Source: CAYONP01 sp964405335 (GTDB taxonomy: Bacteria > Armatimonadota > UBA10988). From it: a stretch of DNA of 61,307 nucleotides. The translations under genes were made by a program, and so were the position numbers. Below the pieces are notes generated by a model, which saw nothing but the letters and a program-made list of their open reading frames with translations, did no database searches and had not been told where the DNA came from. The stretch is from NCBI GenBank assembly GCA_964405335.1, contig CAYONP010000025.1:1-61307 (forward strand), read 5' to 3'. Every line of letters begins with the position of its first letter. Within the stretch, counting starts at the first letter, position 1. Below, one piece after another: positions 42,607 to 51,703 of the stretch.

Positions 42607-44424
42607 GTGTCGCCTGGCTACCGCGGCGTGGTGACCGTTGTGCTCGGCCTGCTGGCCGGCTGCGGCCGACCGTCGCCGCCGCCCCCGGCACCCGCGCCGC
42701 CACCGAGCACGCTGGAAGTGGCCGATCAGGTGCCGGCGCGCGAGGAGGTGCCGAGTTTCGACGCGCGGCTGCCCGAACCACCCGCCACGACTCCCGCGGT
42801 ACCGGCCTACGAGGTCGCCGACGACCTCTCGAACGTCGCCAACCTGGCCGACTTCGCCTTTCTCGATCCGCCGCAGCGGGCGATGCTGGCCGCCCAGGGT
42901 TTCTGCGCCACGCCGGCGCCCGAGGGCCCGTTCGAGGCGGCTTACCTGCGCAACTACGACCAGGAGATCGCCGGCTTCGTCACCGCCGACGCGGTGCTCT
43001 ACGCCTTCGACAGCCTGGCCGACCAGACGGCGGCGCAGCTCGCGGCCGAGAGCTACCCGGCGCTGCTGACCAGCCTGGTCATGGCGCTGTTCGAGCGGAC
43101 CGGCGAGCAGGTCGCGCAGGCGCCCAGCGGCGAGCTGAAGGACGCCGCGCGGCGCAACCAGGCCCGGCTCGGCGCGGCGGCGCGGATGCTTGGGATGGAG
43201 GTCCAACTCGAAGCGGGAGCGGACCGGCTGCCCGATGAGGCGGCCGGCGCGACCGACGTGCTCGACTGGCTGGCCGAGCCGATCGCCGCCCGCGACACCG
43301 AGAACGGCGAGTGGCCGCACGCCGACCTGCGCGAGCTGCTGCTCATGCTCCACGCCCTCGGCGCCGAGCCGGGCGCGCCGTACCGGCACTGGGCCGTGGT
43401 CGCCGAATCGTGGGCCTGGTTCGCCGGCAGGCCCGACAGCCTGACCGCCGGCGACGCGCTCGCCGCGGCGGACGAGGTGTTCGGCGGCGAGCGGCGGCTG
43501 CACGACTACACCGACGCCACGCGGTTGGCCGCCTTCGCCGCGGCACTCGACGCCCGCGGCGACCGCGTGGCGCTGTTCGGCCCGCCGGCCGAGCCGATCC
43601 GCGAGGCTCAGGAGCGCCTCACGCGGGCCCGGCGCGAGGGCACCGCCGACCTGGTCGAGGTGCTCGCCACCCTCGGCCAGCCGCGGGCGCGCGAGCTGGT
43701 CGACGCAGCGCGGCTGCCGCAGCGCAATCCGGATTACCGCGCGGCGGCCGAGCGACTGACCAGCCGGTTCGACGCCCTCGAAGAGGCCGACTGGCGGCGC
43801 GACTTGCGCCTGGGCCGCCTCTGGGCGGCGGGGCCCTGCTCCGCCGCGCCGGCCGAGGGCGAGCCGGCCTTCCGCCGCGCGCCCGCCTGGGCCGACAAGA
43901 GCCTGCTCACCGTGCTGGCCGCCGCCGACTCTGACCGGTCCTCCGTCACGCCGGCCGGCGAGGTGCCGGCGCCGGCAGCGGCGACACCGGCCGAGACGCC
44001 GCCGGCCGGCTACGTCGAGCCGCTGCCCGAGGTCTACGCCCGGCTCGGCTATCTGGCCCGCGCGACCACTGCCGGACTGCGCGCGCACGGGCTGCTCACC
44101 CCGCGGGACGAGGGTGCCTGGAGCGCCTTCGCCGACCTGGCCGACTTCTGCGCGCAGACATCGCTCGATGAGCTGGCCAACCGCAGCCTGACCGCCGAGC
44201 AGCGCGACCGCATCTACTACTTCGGTCGCGAGTTGGCCTGGCTGCTCGGCGGCGCCGCGGCCGGCGAGCCGCCGGTGCTGGTGCTGTACGTGGTCATCCC
44301 GCACGACGGCAAGCTCTACCTCGCCCGCGGCGCGATGCTCGCCTGGCAGCCGCCCGAGCCGCCCGGCGGTCTGCCGGCCTGGTGCGCCAGCTTCGTGCTG
44401 CCGAACCGGTTTGCCCCGCGTTGA
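42607..44424 (+). CDS. DUF3160-containing lipoprotein
   Basis: Product of 605 residues starting at GTG 42607, 5 bases after GGGAGG. A lipoprotein signal is present (VTVVLGLLAGC), then a Pro-rich linker. The body is helical, with SNVANLADFAFLDPPQRAML, GFVTADAVLYAFDSLADQTA and GEWPHADLRELLLMLHALGA. The DUF3160-type motif is AWADKSLLTVLAAADSDRS, with PLPEVYARLGYLARATTAGL after it. The family function is unknown. It is divergent from the methyltransferase gene across 63 bp. Confidence 0.8.
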   Translation: MSPGYRGVVTVVLGLLAGCGRPSPPPPAPAPPPSTLEVADQVPAREEVPSFDARLPEPPATTPAVPAYEVADDLSNVANLADFAFLDPPQRAMLAAQGFCATPAPEGPFEAAYLRNYDQEIAGFVTADAVLYAFDSLADQTAAQLAAESYPALLTSLVMALFERTGEQVAQAPSGELKDAARRNQARLGAAARMLGMEVQLEAGADRLPDEAAGATDVLDWLAEPIAARDTENGEWPHADLRELLLMLHALGAEPGAPYRHWAVVAESWAWFAGRPDSLTAGDALAAADEVFGGERRLHDYTDATRLAAFAAALDARGDRVALFGPPAEPIREAQERLTRARREGTADLVEVLATLGQPRARELVDAARLPQRNPDYRAAAERLTSRFDALEEADWRRDLRLGRLWAAGPCSAAPAEGEPAFRRAPAWADKSLLTVLAAADSDRSSVTPAGEVPAPAAATPAETPPAGYVEPLPEVYARLGYLARATTAGLRAHGLLTPRDEGAWSAFADLADFCAQTSLDELANRSLTAEQRDRIYYFGRELAWLLGGAAAGEPPVLVLYVVIPHDGKLYLARGAMLAWQPPEPPGGLPAWCASFVLPNRFAPR

Positions 44425-44466
44425 GCCGCGGCGGCTGAAGGGGTCGGTGGCGCCGGCCCGAACCGC

Positions 44467-46284
44467 ATGACCACGGCAGCGCCGTGGAGTGGCCGCTTGT
44501 CCTACACGATCGACCAGTTCCTGACCATCCGCGCCTGCACCGGCGCCAGCTTGTCGCCCTGCGGCGGACAGGTCGCCTTCCTCTCGACCGTCACCGGCCG
44601 CGCGCAGGTCTGGTGCGTCGCCGCCGAGAGTGGATGGCCGCGGCAGGTGACCTTCGGCGACGACGTGGTGCGTGGCGTCGCTTGGTCGCCCGGCGGTGAC
44701 TGGCTCGGCTTCACCATGGACACCGTCGGCGACGAGCACGAGCAGCTCTACCGCGTGCGGCCCGACGGCAGCGATTGCCAAGCGATCACCGCCGAGCCCG
44801 AGGTGATCTTCCGCAGCCCGCGCTGGAGCCCCGACGGCGCGAGCCTGGCCTACGCCTGCAATCGGCGCGATCGGCGCCACTTCGACCTCTGGCTGCATGA
44901 CCTCGCGAGCGGCGAGGAGCGCCTGCTGCACCAGCGCGACGCCAGCCTGAGCGTCGGCGAGTTCTCGCCCGACGGCCGGCGGCTGACCATCGGCCACGCG
45001 CGGGGCAGCCTCGATTCCGAGCTGTTCGTGCTCGACCTGGAGAGCGGGGCGGAGACGTTGCTTCTGCCGCACGATGAGCCGGCCGTCGTCGGTGCGGCCC
45101 GCTGGCTGGCCGACGGCTCGCTGCTCTGCCTCAGCGACCTCGGTAGCGAGTTCGTGCGGCTGCTGCAGATCGACCCACAGGGCGGCGACCCGCGGGTGCT
45201 GGTCGAGCGTGAGTGGGACCTCGACGGCCTGGCCGTCGCCGGCGATGGCGAGACCATCGCCTACACGGTCAACGCCGGCGGGCGTAGCGAGCTGTGGGTC
45301 GGCCGGCTCGGCGACGTGCGGCGGGTCGACGGTCTGCCCGAGGGCATCGTCGGCAGCCTGAGCTTCGACCGCTCCGGCGCGCGGCTAGCCTTCGACCATC
45401 AGGCCGCCGACCAGCCGCCCGACATCTGGCGGTACGACTGCCACGACGGCCGCCTGGCGCCGGTGACCCGCAGCGACACCGCGGGCATCCCGCGCCGCGA
45501 CCTGAGCGCGCCCGAGTTGGTGGCCTACCCGACCTTCGACGGCCGCGACGTGCCGGCCTGGTGGTACCGGCCCGGCGGCGAGGCCCCGAACGGCGGCTGG
45601 CCGGCGGTGGTGCTGATCCACGGCGGGCCGGAGAGCCAGACGCGGTGCCAGTTCAACCCGACGGTGCAGTACCTGGTCCACCGCGGCTATGCCGTGCTGG
45701 CGCCGAACGTGCGGGGCAGCACCGGCTATGGGCGACGCTACCATCAGCTCGACAACCGCGAGCTGCGGCCGAACGCGGTCCGCGACGCGGCCGAGGCGGT
45801 GCCGTGGCTGGCCGCCCATGGCGTCGACCGGGCTCGCATCGCGGTGATGGGCCAGAGCTACGGTGGCTTCATGGTCCTCGCCCTGGTCACCGGCTATCGC
45901 GAGCTGTGGGCCGCCGGGATCGACCTCTACGGCGTGGCCAACTTCGAGAGCTTCTTCGCCCGGACGGGGATCTACCGCCGCCACCTGCGGGCAACCGAGT
46001 ATGGCGACCCGGAGCGCGACGCGGAGTTGCTGCGCGAGCTGTCGCCGGTCCACCGCATCGACCGCATCGGCTGTCCCATGATGGTCGTCCAGGGTGCCAC
46101 CGACCCGCGGGTGCCGCAGCACGAGAGCGACCAGATTGTCGCCGGCCTACGCGGCCGAGGCGTGCCGGTCGAGTATCTGGTGCTGGCCAACGAGGGCCAC
46201 GGCATCACCCGGCTGAAGAACAAGATCACGGTCTTCGGCGGCATCGCGCGGTTCCTCGACGAACACCTGGGCGGCCGGCTGTGA
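44467..46284 (+). CDS. S9-family prolyl oligopeptidase / acylaminoacyl peptidase
   Basis: Serine peptidase of 605 residues. An N-terminal beta-propeller with WD40-like repeats (PRWSPDGASLAYACNRRD, VGEFSPDGRRLTIGHARG) is followed by the alpha/beta hydrolase domain from about 350. The triad is Ser464 (GQSYGGF), Asp546 (GATDPRVPQ) and His578 (NEGHGIT). VLIHGGPESQTRCQFNP forms the oxyanion loop. No signal peptide is seen, so it is probably cytosolic and degrades short peptides. The beta-helix gene overlaps its stop (TGATG). Confidence 0.94.
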   Translation: MTTAAPWSGRLSYTIDQFLTIRACTGASLSPCGGQVAFLSTVTGRAQVWCVAAESGWPRQVTFGDDVVRGVAWSPGGDWLGFTMDTVGDEHEQLYRVRPDGSDCQAITAEPEVIFRSPRWSPDGASLAYACNRRDRRHFDLWLHDLASGEERLLHQRDASLSVGEFSPDGRRLTIGHARGSLDSELFVLDLESGAETLLLPHDEPAVVGAARWLADGSLLCLSDLGSEFVRLLQIDPQGGDPRVLVEREWDLDGLAVAGDGETIAYTVNAGGRSELWVGRLGDVRRVDGLPEGIVGSLSFDRSGARLAFDHQAADQPPDIWRYDCHDGRLAPVTRSDTAGIPRRDLSAPELVAYPTFDGRDVPAWWYRPGGEAPNGGWPAVVLIHGGPESQTRCQFNPTVQYLVHRGYAVLAPNVRGSTGYGRRYHQLDNRELRPNAVRDAAEAVPWLAAHGVDRARIAVMGQSYGGFMVLALVTGYRELWAAGIDLYGVANFESFFARTGIYRRHLRATEYGDPERDAELLRELSPVHRIDRIGCPMMVVQGATDPRVPQHESDQIVAGLRGRGVPVEYLVLANEGHGITRLKNKITVFGGIARFLDEHLGGRL

Positions 46285-47405
46285 TGACCTGCGCGCTGGC
46301 GCTGCTGCTGGCCGCCGAGCCGGGCCGGACCGTGCGCGTGGCCACCGTCGCGGAGCTGCATCGCGCGGTGGCCGGCGCTCGTGACGGTGACACCATCCTG
46401 GTCGCCGACGGCGAGTACCGGCTCGAGCGGCTGCTCTATCTCACCGGGGTCAACCGGGTCCGCCTGCTCGGCGAGAGTGGCGATGCCGAGCGGGTCACGC
46501 TGCTCGGCCGCGGATATGCCAACGTCGACCACCAGGACGACATCCTGCGCATCGGCGCCTGTGACGGCGTCGAGGTGGCGCACCTGACTTTCGCCGACTG
46601 CCATGCCTACGGCATCAAGGTCCAGGCCGAGGATCATCCGCGCGAGGTTCACATCCGCGACTGCCGTTTCCGGAACATCGGCACGCGGATGATCAAAGGC
46701 TCGACCTCGCTCGACGGCTGGGCAGTGGGCGGCTCGATCCGCCGCTGCAGCTTCGTCAACGAGCTCATCCCGCCGGCCGAGTGGCAGTTCGGCGGCAACT
46801 ACATCAGCGCCATCGACCTGATGGCGCTCGACGGCTGGATCATCGCCGACAACCAGTTCCGCGACCTGCGCGGCGCCGGCGGCTCGGGCCGGGCGGCGAT
46901 CTTCGTCTGGGTCCGCTCGCGCAACGTGACGGTCGAGCGCAACACCATTCTCGGCTGCGACCGCGGCATCGCCTTCGGCAACCCGTCGCCGTCGACCGCC
47001 GGCGATGAGACGACCACGCATGTCTCGGATTCGGTCTGTCGCAACAACGTCGTCGTCGCCGGGCCCGACGCCGGGATCGAGCTGGCCTGGGTCAGCGGCG
47101 TGCGGGTGGTGCACAACACCGTCTGGCGGGCCGAGGGGCGTGGGCGCGGCATTCGTTGCATCCAGAAGCTCCGCGACGTGCTGGTGGCCGGCAACCTGGT
47201 CCACGGTGAGATTCTGGTCGAGCAGGACGCCGACGGCGTGACCCTCCGTGACAACCAAGCCGGCCGGCTCGACGGTTGGTTCATCGACCCGCCGACCGAC
47301 CTGCGCCCGGCCTGGGCGATGGAGCGGATCGAGGCCCTGGCCGACGACGACCTGTCCGGCGCGGAGCGCCCGGCGCGGGCGGTGCCGGGGGCGATCGAGC
47401 CATAA
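46284..47405 (+). CDS. Right-handed parallel beta-helix protein
   Basis: Product of 373 residues with a short hydrophobic start (MTCALALLLAAEPG). ATVAELHRAVAGARDGDTIL opens a pectate-lyase-like beta-helix whose coils carry repeats such as DGVEVAHLTFADCHAYGIKV, RSRNVTVERNTILGCDRGIA and SGVRVVHNTVWRAEGRGRGI. Such folds bind or cut polysaccharides, but no catalytic residues can be assigned. It is probably secreted, although the signal is short. Confidence 0.82.
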   Translation: MTCALALLLAAEPGRTVRVATVAELHRAVAGARDGDTILVADGEYRLERLLYLTGVNRVRLLGESGDAERVTLLGRGYANVDHQDDILRIGACDGVEVAHLTFADCHAYGIKVQAEDHPREVHIRDCRFRNIGTRMIKGSTSLDGWAVGGSIRRCSFVNELIPPAEWQFGGNYISAIDLMALDGWIIADNQFRDLRGAGGSGRAAIFVWVRSRNVTVERNTILGCDRGIAFGNPSPSTAGDETTTHVSDSVCRNNVVVAGPDAGIELAWVSGVRVVHNTVWRAEGRGRGIRCIQKLRDVLVAGNLVHGEILVEQDADGVTLRDNQAGRLDGWFIDPPTDLRPAWAMERIEALADDDLSGAERPARAVPGAIEP

Positions 47406-47958
47406 CGCAAGGCAAGCCTTGCTGCACCACCGGTGTGAGCACACCCAAGCCGCACCGCCGGTTGACAACCGGCGCCACGAACGACACGGCCGGCGATCGG
47501 TTGGCACACCCAAGCCGTAGCGCCGGTTGGCAACCGGCTCCCGCGCGTACGCTGCCCGGCCGTCCGGCACACTCTCCGGCAATGTGCCGCGCGGCGCGGC
47601 ACCGCCGGTTGNNNNNNNNNNNNNNNNNNNNNNNNNNNNNNNNNNNNNNNNNNNNNNNNNNNNNNNNNNNNNNNNNNNNNNNNNNNNNNNNNNNNNNNNN
47701 NNNNNNNNNNNCGGCCGTCCGGCACACTCTCCGGCAATGTGCCGCGCGGCGCGGCACCGCCGGTTGACAACCGGCGCCACGAACGACACGGCCGCCGACC
47801 GGTTGGCACACCCAAGCCGTAGCGCCGGTTGACAACCGGCTCCCGCGCGTACGCTGGCCGGCCGTCCGGCACACTCAAGCCGTCGCGCCGGTTGGCAACC
47901 GGCTCGCGCGCGTACGCTGCCCCGCGCTCCAGCCCCCTCGACCGCCGGCCCGCCCCGC
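47406..47958. repeat. Hairpin array with a 100-N gap
   Basis: No gene. The 17-bp hairpin GCCGGTTG-R-CAACCGGC occurs at 47457, 47522, 47759, 47824 and 47887, each separated by conserved spacers (CGCCACGAACGACACGGCC, CACACCCAAGCC, CGCGCGTACGCTG). Another hairpin, GCAAGG-CAAG-CCTTGC, is at 47407-47422. One hundred Ns fill 47612-47711 and are flanked on both sides by the same 55 bases (47557-47611 and 47712-47766). The gap therefore falls inside the repeat and its size is arbitrary. Confidence 0.85.
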
Positions 47959-49929
47959 CTACTCCTCGAACACCACCATCTGGTGCCCCCGCACCTCGGG
48001 CACCCGGATCTGTACGTAGCCGCCGGTCGACTCGAACGGCAGCTCATCGCCCTGCGGCACGAGACAGACCCGCGACGGCGGCGGCGTGCGCAGTTCGAGT
48101 TTCAGGTCATACAGCGGAATCACATCGTGCACCGTGGCCGGGCCGAGGGTGCGCTGCTCGGGGATGTAGTGCAGCAGGTGGACCACCGAGCGCCGCTGCG
48201 CCGGCTGGCGGTTCCAGGTCACGTGCAGGCTGCTCGGGCCGTCGCAGCGCACCAGCGGCTCGGGCAACAGGCGGTCGATCGCGTTGCGCATGACCTGCGC
48301 GTAGAACGGCATGCCACTCTTCGCATAGGTCAGGAAGAGCGGGTGCGCGAAGTAGATCACCCGCCCCGCCTGCACCACCGCCGGGTCGCCGCCGAGGCCC
48401 CGCACCGGGGTGTGGAAGTGGCTGCAGAAGTGCTCCCAGGTGCGGTTGAAGAAGGGCTCCCAGAGCTCGCCGAGCACCTCGGCGCCGGGCTTGGCAGCGA
48501 CCCGCAGGCCGCGCTGATACATCACATACTCGGCCTCGCGCAGGCCGTCGCCCAGGCTTCCCTGCGGCTTGACGAAGTCGGGGTGGTACGGCAGTTCGCC
48601 ACGGTACTCGACCGGCAACGCCGCCAGGCCGAACCCGTCGCCGGCCTCGTTCAGGCCCGACCGGCCGGTGGCAATCAGCGCCCCGCCGCGGGCCAGGTGC
48701 GCCTCGACCCGCTCGACCAGCGCCGGCACCGCCGGGCACAGGTCGGGTAGGATGACCAGCGCGTAGCGGCTCCAGTCGTGCTCGAGGTCGATGATGTCGA
48801 ACTGGTGCCGCGCGTCGGCCAGGATGCGATAGGCCCCCTGCGAGCTCTCGGGCACACGGGCGTCGACGCCGAGCGCCTCGACGTTGACCACCCCGATCTC
48901 GGTGATCGGCTCGGCATCGGCGCACCAGGCCTCTTTGGCCTCGACCTGGGTGTAGACCGCGCCGATCAGGTCATAAGTCGCCGGGTCGAGCCGCCCGCTC
49001 GGGTGGAGCTGATCGCCGATGCTGCACTGCGCGCCGAGGGCCAGCATGTGGAAGCACTCGTACTCGAGCGCCGCCTGATCTTTGTAGCTGTTGAAGTGGC
49101 CCCAGGTGACGGCGAACTTGCCGGTCATGCCGAGGCACTCGAGCCCCATGCCCCGCGCGTAGCGCTGGCTGACCGGGAAATGGGCGTAGCCCCAGCCGCC
49201 CGACGGCAGGCTCTCCAGCTCCCAGTGCGTGAAGCAGTCTTTCACCTCGCGGAACCGCGGGTAGATGTGGCCCGCGTTGTGGAACAGGCTGCAGGTCCGG
49301 CTCCGCGCCCGCACGGCATCGGTCAGCCGGCGGATCGCCCGCGACACCACGGACCGCCGCACCTGCTCCTGGTGCTCGCGCTCGGCGGGGTTGAGGCCCA
49401 GCTCGGCGAACACCTTGAGGCAGGCCGGGCTGTGCACGCCCTGCTGAAACATGATGTCATAGAAGATGCCGTCGACCGCATCGCCGAACAGGTCGAACAC
49501 CTCGTTGGTCTGCTCGACCACGTAGTCGAGATAGTCACTGGCGAAGTCGAGCAGTTTCCACCCCGGCTGCAGCGGCGGCGCGCCGACCAGGCGGCCGTCC
49601 TCGAGCACCTCGCGCCATTCGGGATGCTCGCGCGCCATATACTCGTCCCACCCGACGGTGATGTAGATCGGGCAGCGAATGCCGACCCGGTGGCAGGCGG
49701 CGATCTGCTCGCCGAGCAGGTTGCAGGTCAGGTGTGGGTGCCTCGCGGGGAACTTGGTGTCGTGGTAGATCATGCCGTGGTGGCAACGGCTGAACAGCGT
49801 CACCGAGCCCACCCGCGCGCGCTGCAGTGTGCCAACGAACTCGTCGGCGTCGAACGCTGCCCCGATGCCGGGGATCTGCTCGGAGGTGTGGAAGTCGAGG
49901 TGGATCTGGCGGAACGACAGGCGGCCCAT
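47959..49929 (-). CDS. Predicted glycosidase with beta-galactosidase trimerisation-like domain
   Basis: Product of 656 residues. It has no signal peptide. The first 350 residues look like a TIM barrel of the GH29/GH42/alpha-amylase-like kind: FRQIHLDFHTSEQIPGIGAA, VTLFSRCHHGMIYH, CPIYITVGWDEYMAREHPEW and VDGIFYDIMFQQGVHSPACL. A Rossmann-like segment (YALVILPDLCPAVPALVERV, HLARGGALIATGRSGLN) matches the trimerisation-type domain, and a beta domain ends the protein. Catalytic acids are not certain. ATG 49929 is favoured by GGGAG 7 bases before it. Confidence 0.75.
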   Translation of the reverse strand: MGRLSFRQIHLDFHTSEQIPGIGAAFDADEFVGTLQRARVGSVTLFSRCHHGMIYHDTKFPARHPHLTCNLLGEQIAACHRVGIRCPIYITVGWDEYMAREHPEWREVLEDGRLVGAPPLQPGWKLLDFASDYLDYVVEQTNEVFDLFGDAVDGIFYDIMFQQGVHSPACLKVFAELGLNPAEREHQEQVRRSVVSRAIRRLTDAVRARSRTCSLFHNAGHIYPRFREVKDCFTHWELESLPSGGWGYAHFPVSQRYARGMGLECLGMTGKFAVTWGHFNSYKDQAALEYECFHMLALGAQCSIGDQLHPSGRLDPATYDLIGAVYTQVEAKEAWCADAEPITEIGVVNVEALGVDARVPESSQGAYRILADARHQFDIIDLEHDWSRYALVILPDLCPAVPALVERVEAHLARGGALIATGRSGLNEAGDGFGLAALPVEYRGELPYHPDFVKPQGSLGDGLREAEYVMYQRGLRVAAKPGAEVLGELWEPFFNRTWEHFCSHFHTPVRGLGGDPAVVQAGRVIYFAHPLFLTYAKSGMPFYAQVMRNAIDRLLPEPLVRCDGPSSLHVTWNRQPAQRRSVVHLLHYIPEQRTLGPATVHDVIPLYDLKLELRTPPPSRVCLVPQGDELPFESTGGYVQIRVPEVRGHQMVVFEE

Positions 49930-49998
49930 GCGATGCTCCCGGGGCGCGACCGCGCAGGATTCGGCGCCCGGCGCAGCGGCCCTTCCGCAGAACGACCC

Positions 49999-50071
49999 GG
50001 GGTCAGGTCTCAGACTCACTCAGTCGGTAACGGACTTGGTAACATTTCGGGTGATTCAGAGACCTGACCCC
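49999..50071. repeat. REP-like 13-bp inverted repeat overlapping a gene end
   Basis: A perfect 13-bp inverted repeat, GGGGTCAGGTCTC (49999-50011) and its complement (50059-50071), encloses a 47-nt loop of lower GC. Similar GGGGTCAGG-type palindromes are, as far as I recall, widespread near RAYT genes in environmental genomes. The right arm supplies the final codons and TGA of the TauE/SafE gene. Confidence 0.85.
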
Positions 50072-50805
50072 AGAGTGCGGAGGCTGAGGGCGATCAGCAG
50101 CAGGCCGACCGCTAGGATCAGTCCGCGGCGTGGGGCGCGGCGGACCAGCAGCGCGCCGAGCGGCGCGGCGAGCACGCCACCGATCAGCAGACCGAGCGTC
50201 GGCCGCCACGCCTGGAGGCCGATGGTGCCCCAGAAGACCGCCGCGCTGGCCGTCGCCACGGCGAACTCGGCGAGATTGCTCGAGCCGATGGCCAGCCGCG
50301 GCTCCAGGTCGCGGGCGAGCAGCGACGACGAGACAATCGGCCCCCACCCTCCGCCGCCGACCGCGTCGCAGAAACCGCCGGCCAGGCCGAGCGGCTCGAG
50401 CGCGCCGGGCCGCGCCGGCCGCGCCGGCCGGGCCAACGCGCGGTGCACCAGGCGCACGCCGATGAGCAGCAAGTAGAGCGCCACCAGCGGGGTGAGCCAG
50501 GCGAACTGAAGCCGGCCGAGGAGCAGTGAGCCGAGCATCGCGCCGACCATGCCCGGCAGCGCCAGCCGCCAGACCAGCGCCCGGTCGACATTGCGGAAGG
50601 CCAGATGCGACGCGCCGGAGGCGGCCGACGCCCCCATCTTGGCCGAGTGCACCGCGGCCGAGGCGACCGCCGGTGGCAGGCCGCAGGCGAGCAGGCAGGC
50701 GTTCGAGACCACGCCGTAGGCCATGCCCAGCGCGCCGTCAATCAACTGCGCAAGAAACCCCACCAGCACGAAGGCGAAGAGACCGACCTCCACCACCGGC
50801 TCCAA
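50056..50805 (-). CDS. TauE/SafE-family anion exporter
   Basis: Polytopic inner-membrane protein of 249 residues with seven to eight hydrophobic segments. These families move sulfite, sulfoacetate or related organic anions. Family segments are LVGFLAQLIDGALGMAYGVV, SAAVHSAKMGASAASGASHL, GGFCDAVGGGGWGPIVSSSL and SSNLAEFAVATASAAVFWGT. The last residues (LGSGL and stop) are encoded within the 13-bp repeat arm, so the native C terminus was probably altered by insertion of that element. Confidence 0.92.
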   Translation of the reverse strand: MEPVVEVGLFAFVLVGFLAQLIDGALGMAYGVVSNACLLACGLPPAVASAAVHSAKMGASAASGASHLAFRNVDRALVWRLALPGMVGAMLGSLLLGRLQFAWLTPLVALYLLLIGVRLVHRALARPARPARPGALEPLGLAGGFCDAVGGGGWGPIVSSSLLARDLEPRLAIGSSNLAEFAVATASAAVFWGTIGLQAWRPTLGLLIGGVLAAPLGALLVRRAPRRGLILAVGLLLIALSLRTLGSGL

Positions 50806-51241
50806 AGCCCGGTAATCATGTCGGTAAACAGGGGATTTGTCAAGCGCGGGGCGGGCGTCCTCGCCCGCATGTCTTATGTCCCGTGCGGCCGGGGATGGCC
50901 GCGCTCCGTACGTGTGCGCGCCCGGGGCGCGGGCGTCCTCGCCCGCATGTCTTCCGTCCCGTGCGGCCGGGGACGGCCGCGCTCCATACGTGTGCGCGCC
51001 CGGGGCGCGGGCGTCCTCGCCCGCATGTCTTATGTCCCGTGCGGCCGGGGACGGCCGCGCTCCGTACGTGTGCGCGCCCGGGGCGCGGGCGTCCTCGCCC
51101 GCATGTCTTCCGTCCCGTGCGGCCGGGGACGGCCGCGCTCCATACGTGTGCGCGCCCGGGGCGCGGGCGTCCTCGCCCGCACGTCTTCTGTCCCGTGCGG
51201 CCGGGGACGGCCGCGCTCCGTCGGCTTGCTCGCCTTGCCTG
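50806..51241. repeat. 78-bp tandem array (about 4.9 copies)
   Basis: No gene. Units begin at 50851, 50929, 51007, 51085 and 51163, an exact 78-bp period. Each has two hairpins, GCGGGCG-TCC-TCGCCCGC and GCGGCCG-GGGA-CGGCCGC. Units 1 and 3 carry CTTATG and CTCCGTACG, and units 2 and 4 carry CTTCCG and CTCCATACG, so the array has a 156-bp higher-order period. Because 78 is divisible by three, several frames stay open by chance. Confidence 0.93.
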
Positions 51242-51703
51242 TCAGGCCGGTGTGGGGGTCCGCTCGCAGTACTCGCGGAAGACCCTGTCGTAGATGGTAT
51301 GCGTGCCCTGGTCGAAGTGGGCGTCGGTCTGCTCGGTGAACTCGCCGAGGTTCTCCGACTTGTACTTTAGCCGCGTGCCGGTGCCCTCGGGCTCCAGGCG
51401 AATGGTCACCCGTGCGGTCGAGAAGCCGAGCGGCGAAGGCACGCCGGCGAGCATGATCGTCTCGTGCGGCTTGAGGCAGGTGACCAGCCCGACCAGCGCG
51501 CCGGCGCCGTCGCCCCACTCCTCGAGGATCCGCCCGCCGACCCACGGCTCGAGGTGATAGCGCCCGTGCTCGGTGAAGTGGTGCGGCCACCACCGCTCGT
51601 GCTCGAAGACGAACGCCTGGTAGACCCGCTCGGGGCGGGCCTCGATGTAGACCTCGAGGTGATATTCCATGAACAGCAGTCCGTCCGCGTCGCGTAACGC
51701 CAT
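51242..51703 (-). CDS. SRPBCC/AHSA1-domain protein
   Basis: Product of 153 residues with the START-like helix-grip fold: MEYHLEVYIEARPERVYQAF, WWPHHF, LEPWVGGRILEEWGDG, LVTCLKPHETIMLAGVPSPL and VTIRLEPEGTGTRLKY. These proteins bind hydrophobic ligands and are often encoded with an ArsR regulator, as here. The start overlaps the regulator's stop (TGATG), and GGGAGAG lies 5 bases upstream. The ligand is unknown. Confidence 0.88.
   Translation of the reverse strand: MALRDADGLLFMEYHLEVYIEARPERVYQAFVFEHERWWPHHFTEHGRYHLEPWVGGRILEEWGDGAGALVGLVTCLKPHETIMLAGVPSPLGFSTARVTIRLEPEGTGTRLKYKSENLGEFTEQTDAHFDQGTHTIYDRVFREYCERTPTPA

Noticed and set aside
41110..45072. A 1320-codon open frame on the minus strand extending far beyond the methyltransferase
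   Set aside because: Only the part from 42543 down encodes the methyltransferase. Upstream it runs antisense to the DUF3160 and S9 peptidase genes and is open only because of high GC.
47406..47958. Possible CRISPR array
   Set aside because: The spacers between the hairpins are themselves conserved, the spacing is uneven, and no cas genes are near.
50851..51235. Possible CRISPR array in the 78-bp repeats
   Set aside because: Units are nearly identical over their whole length, with no variable spacers.
50605..51370. Overlapping plus-strand frames with 26-residue protein repeats
   Set aside because: They arise because the 78-bp tandem repeat is a multiple of three. They have no start signal, and other frames across the array are equally open.
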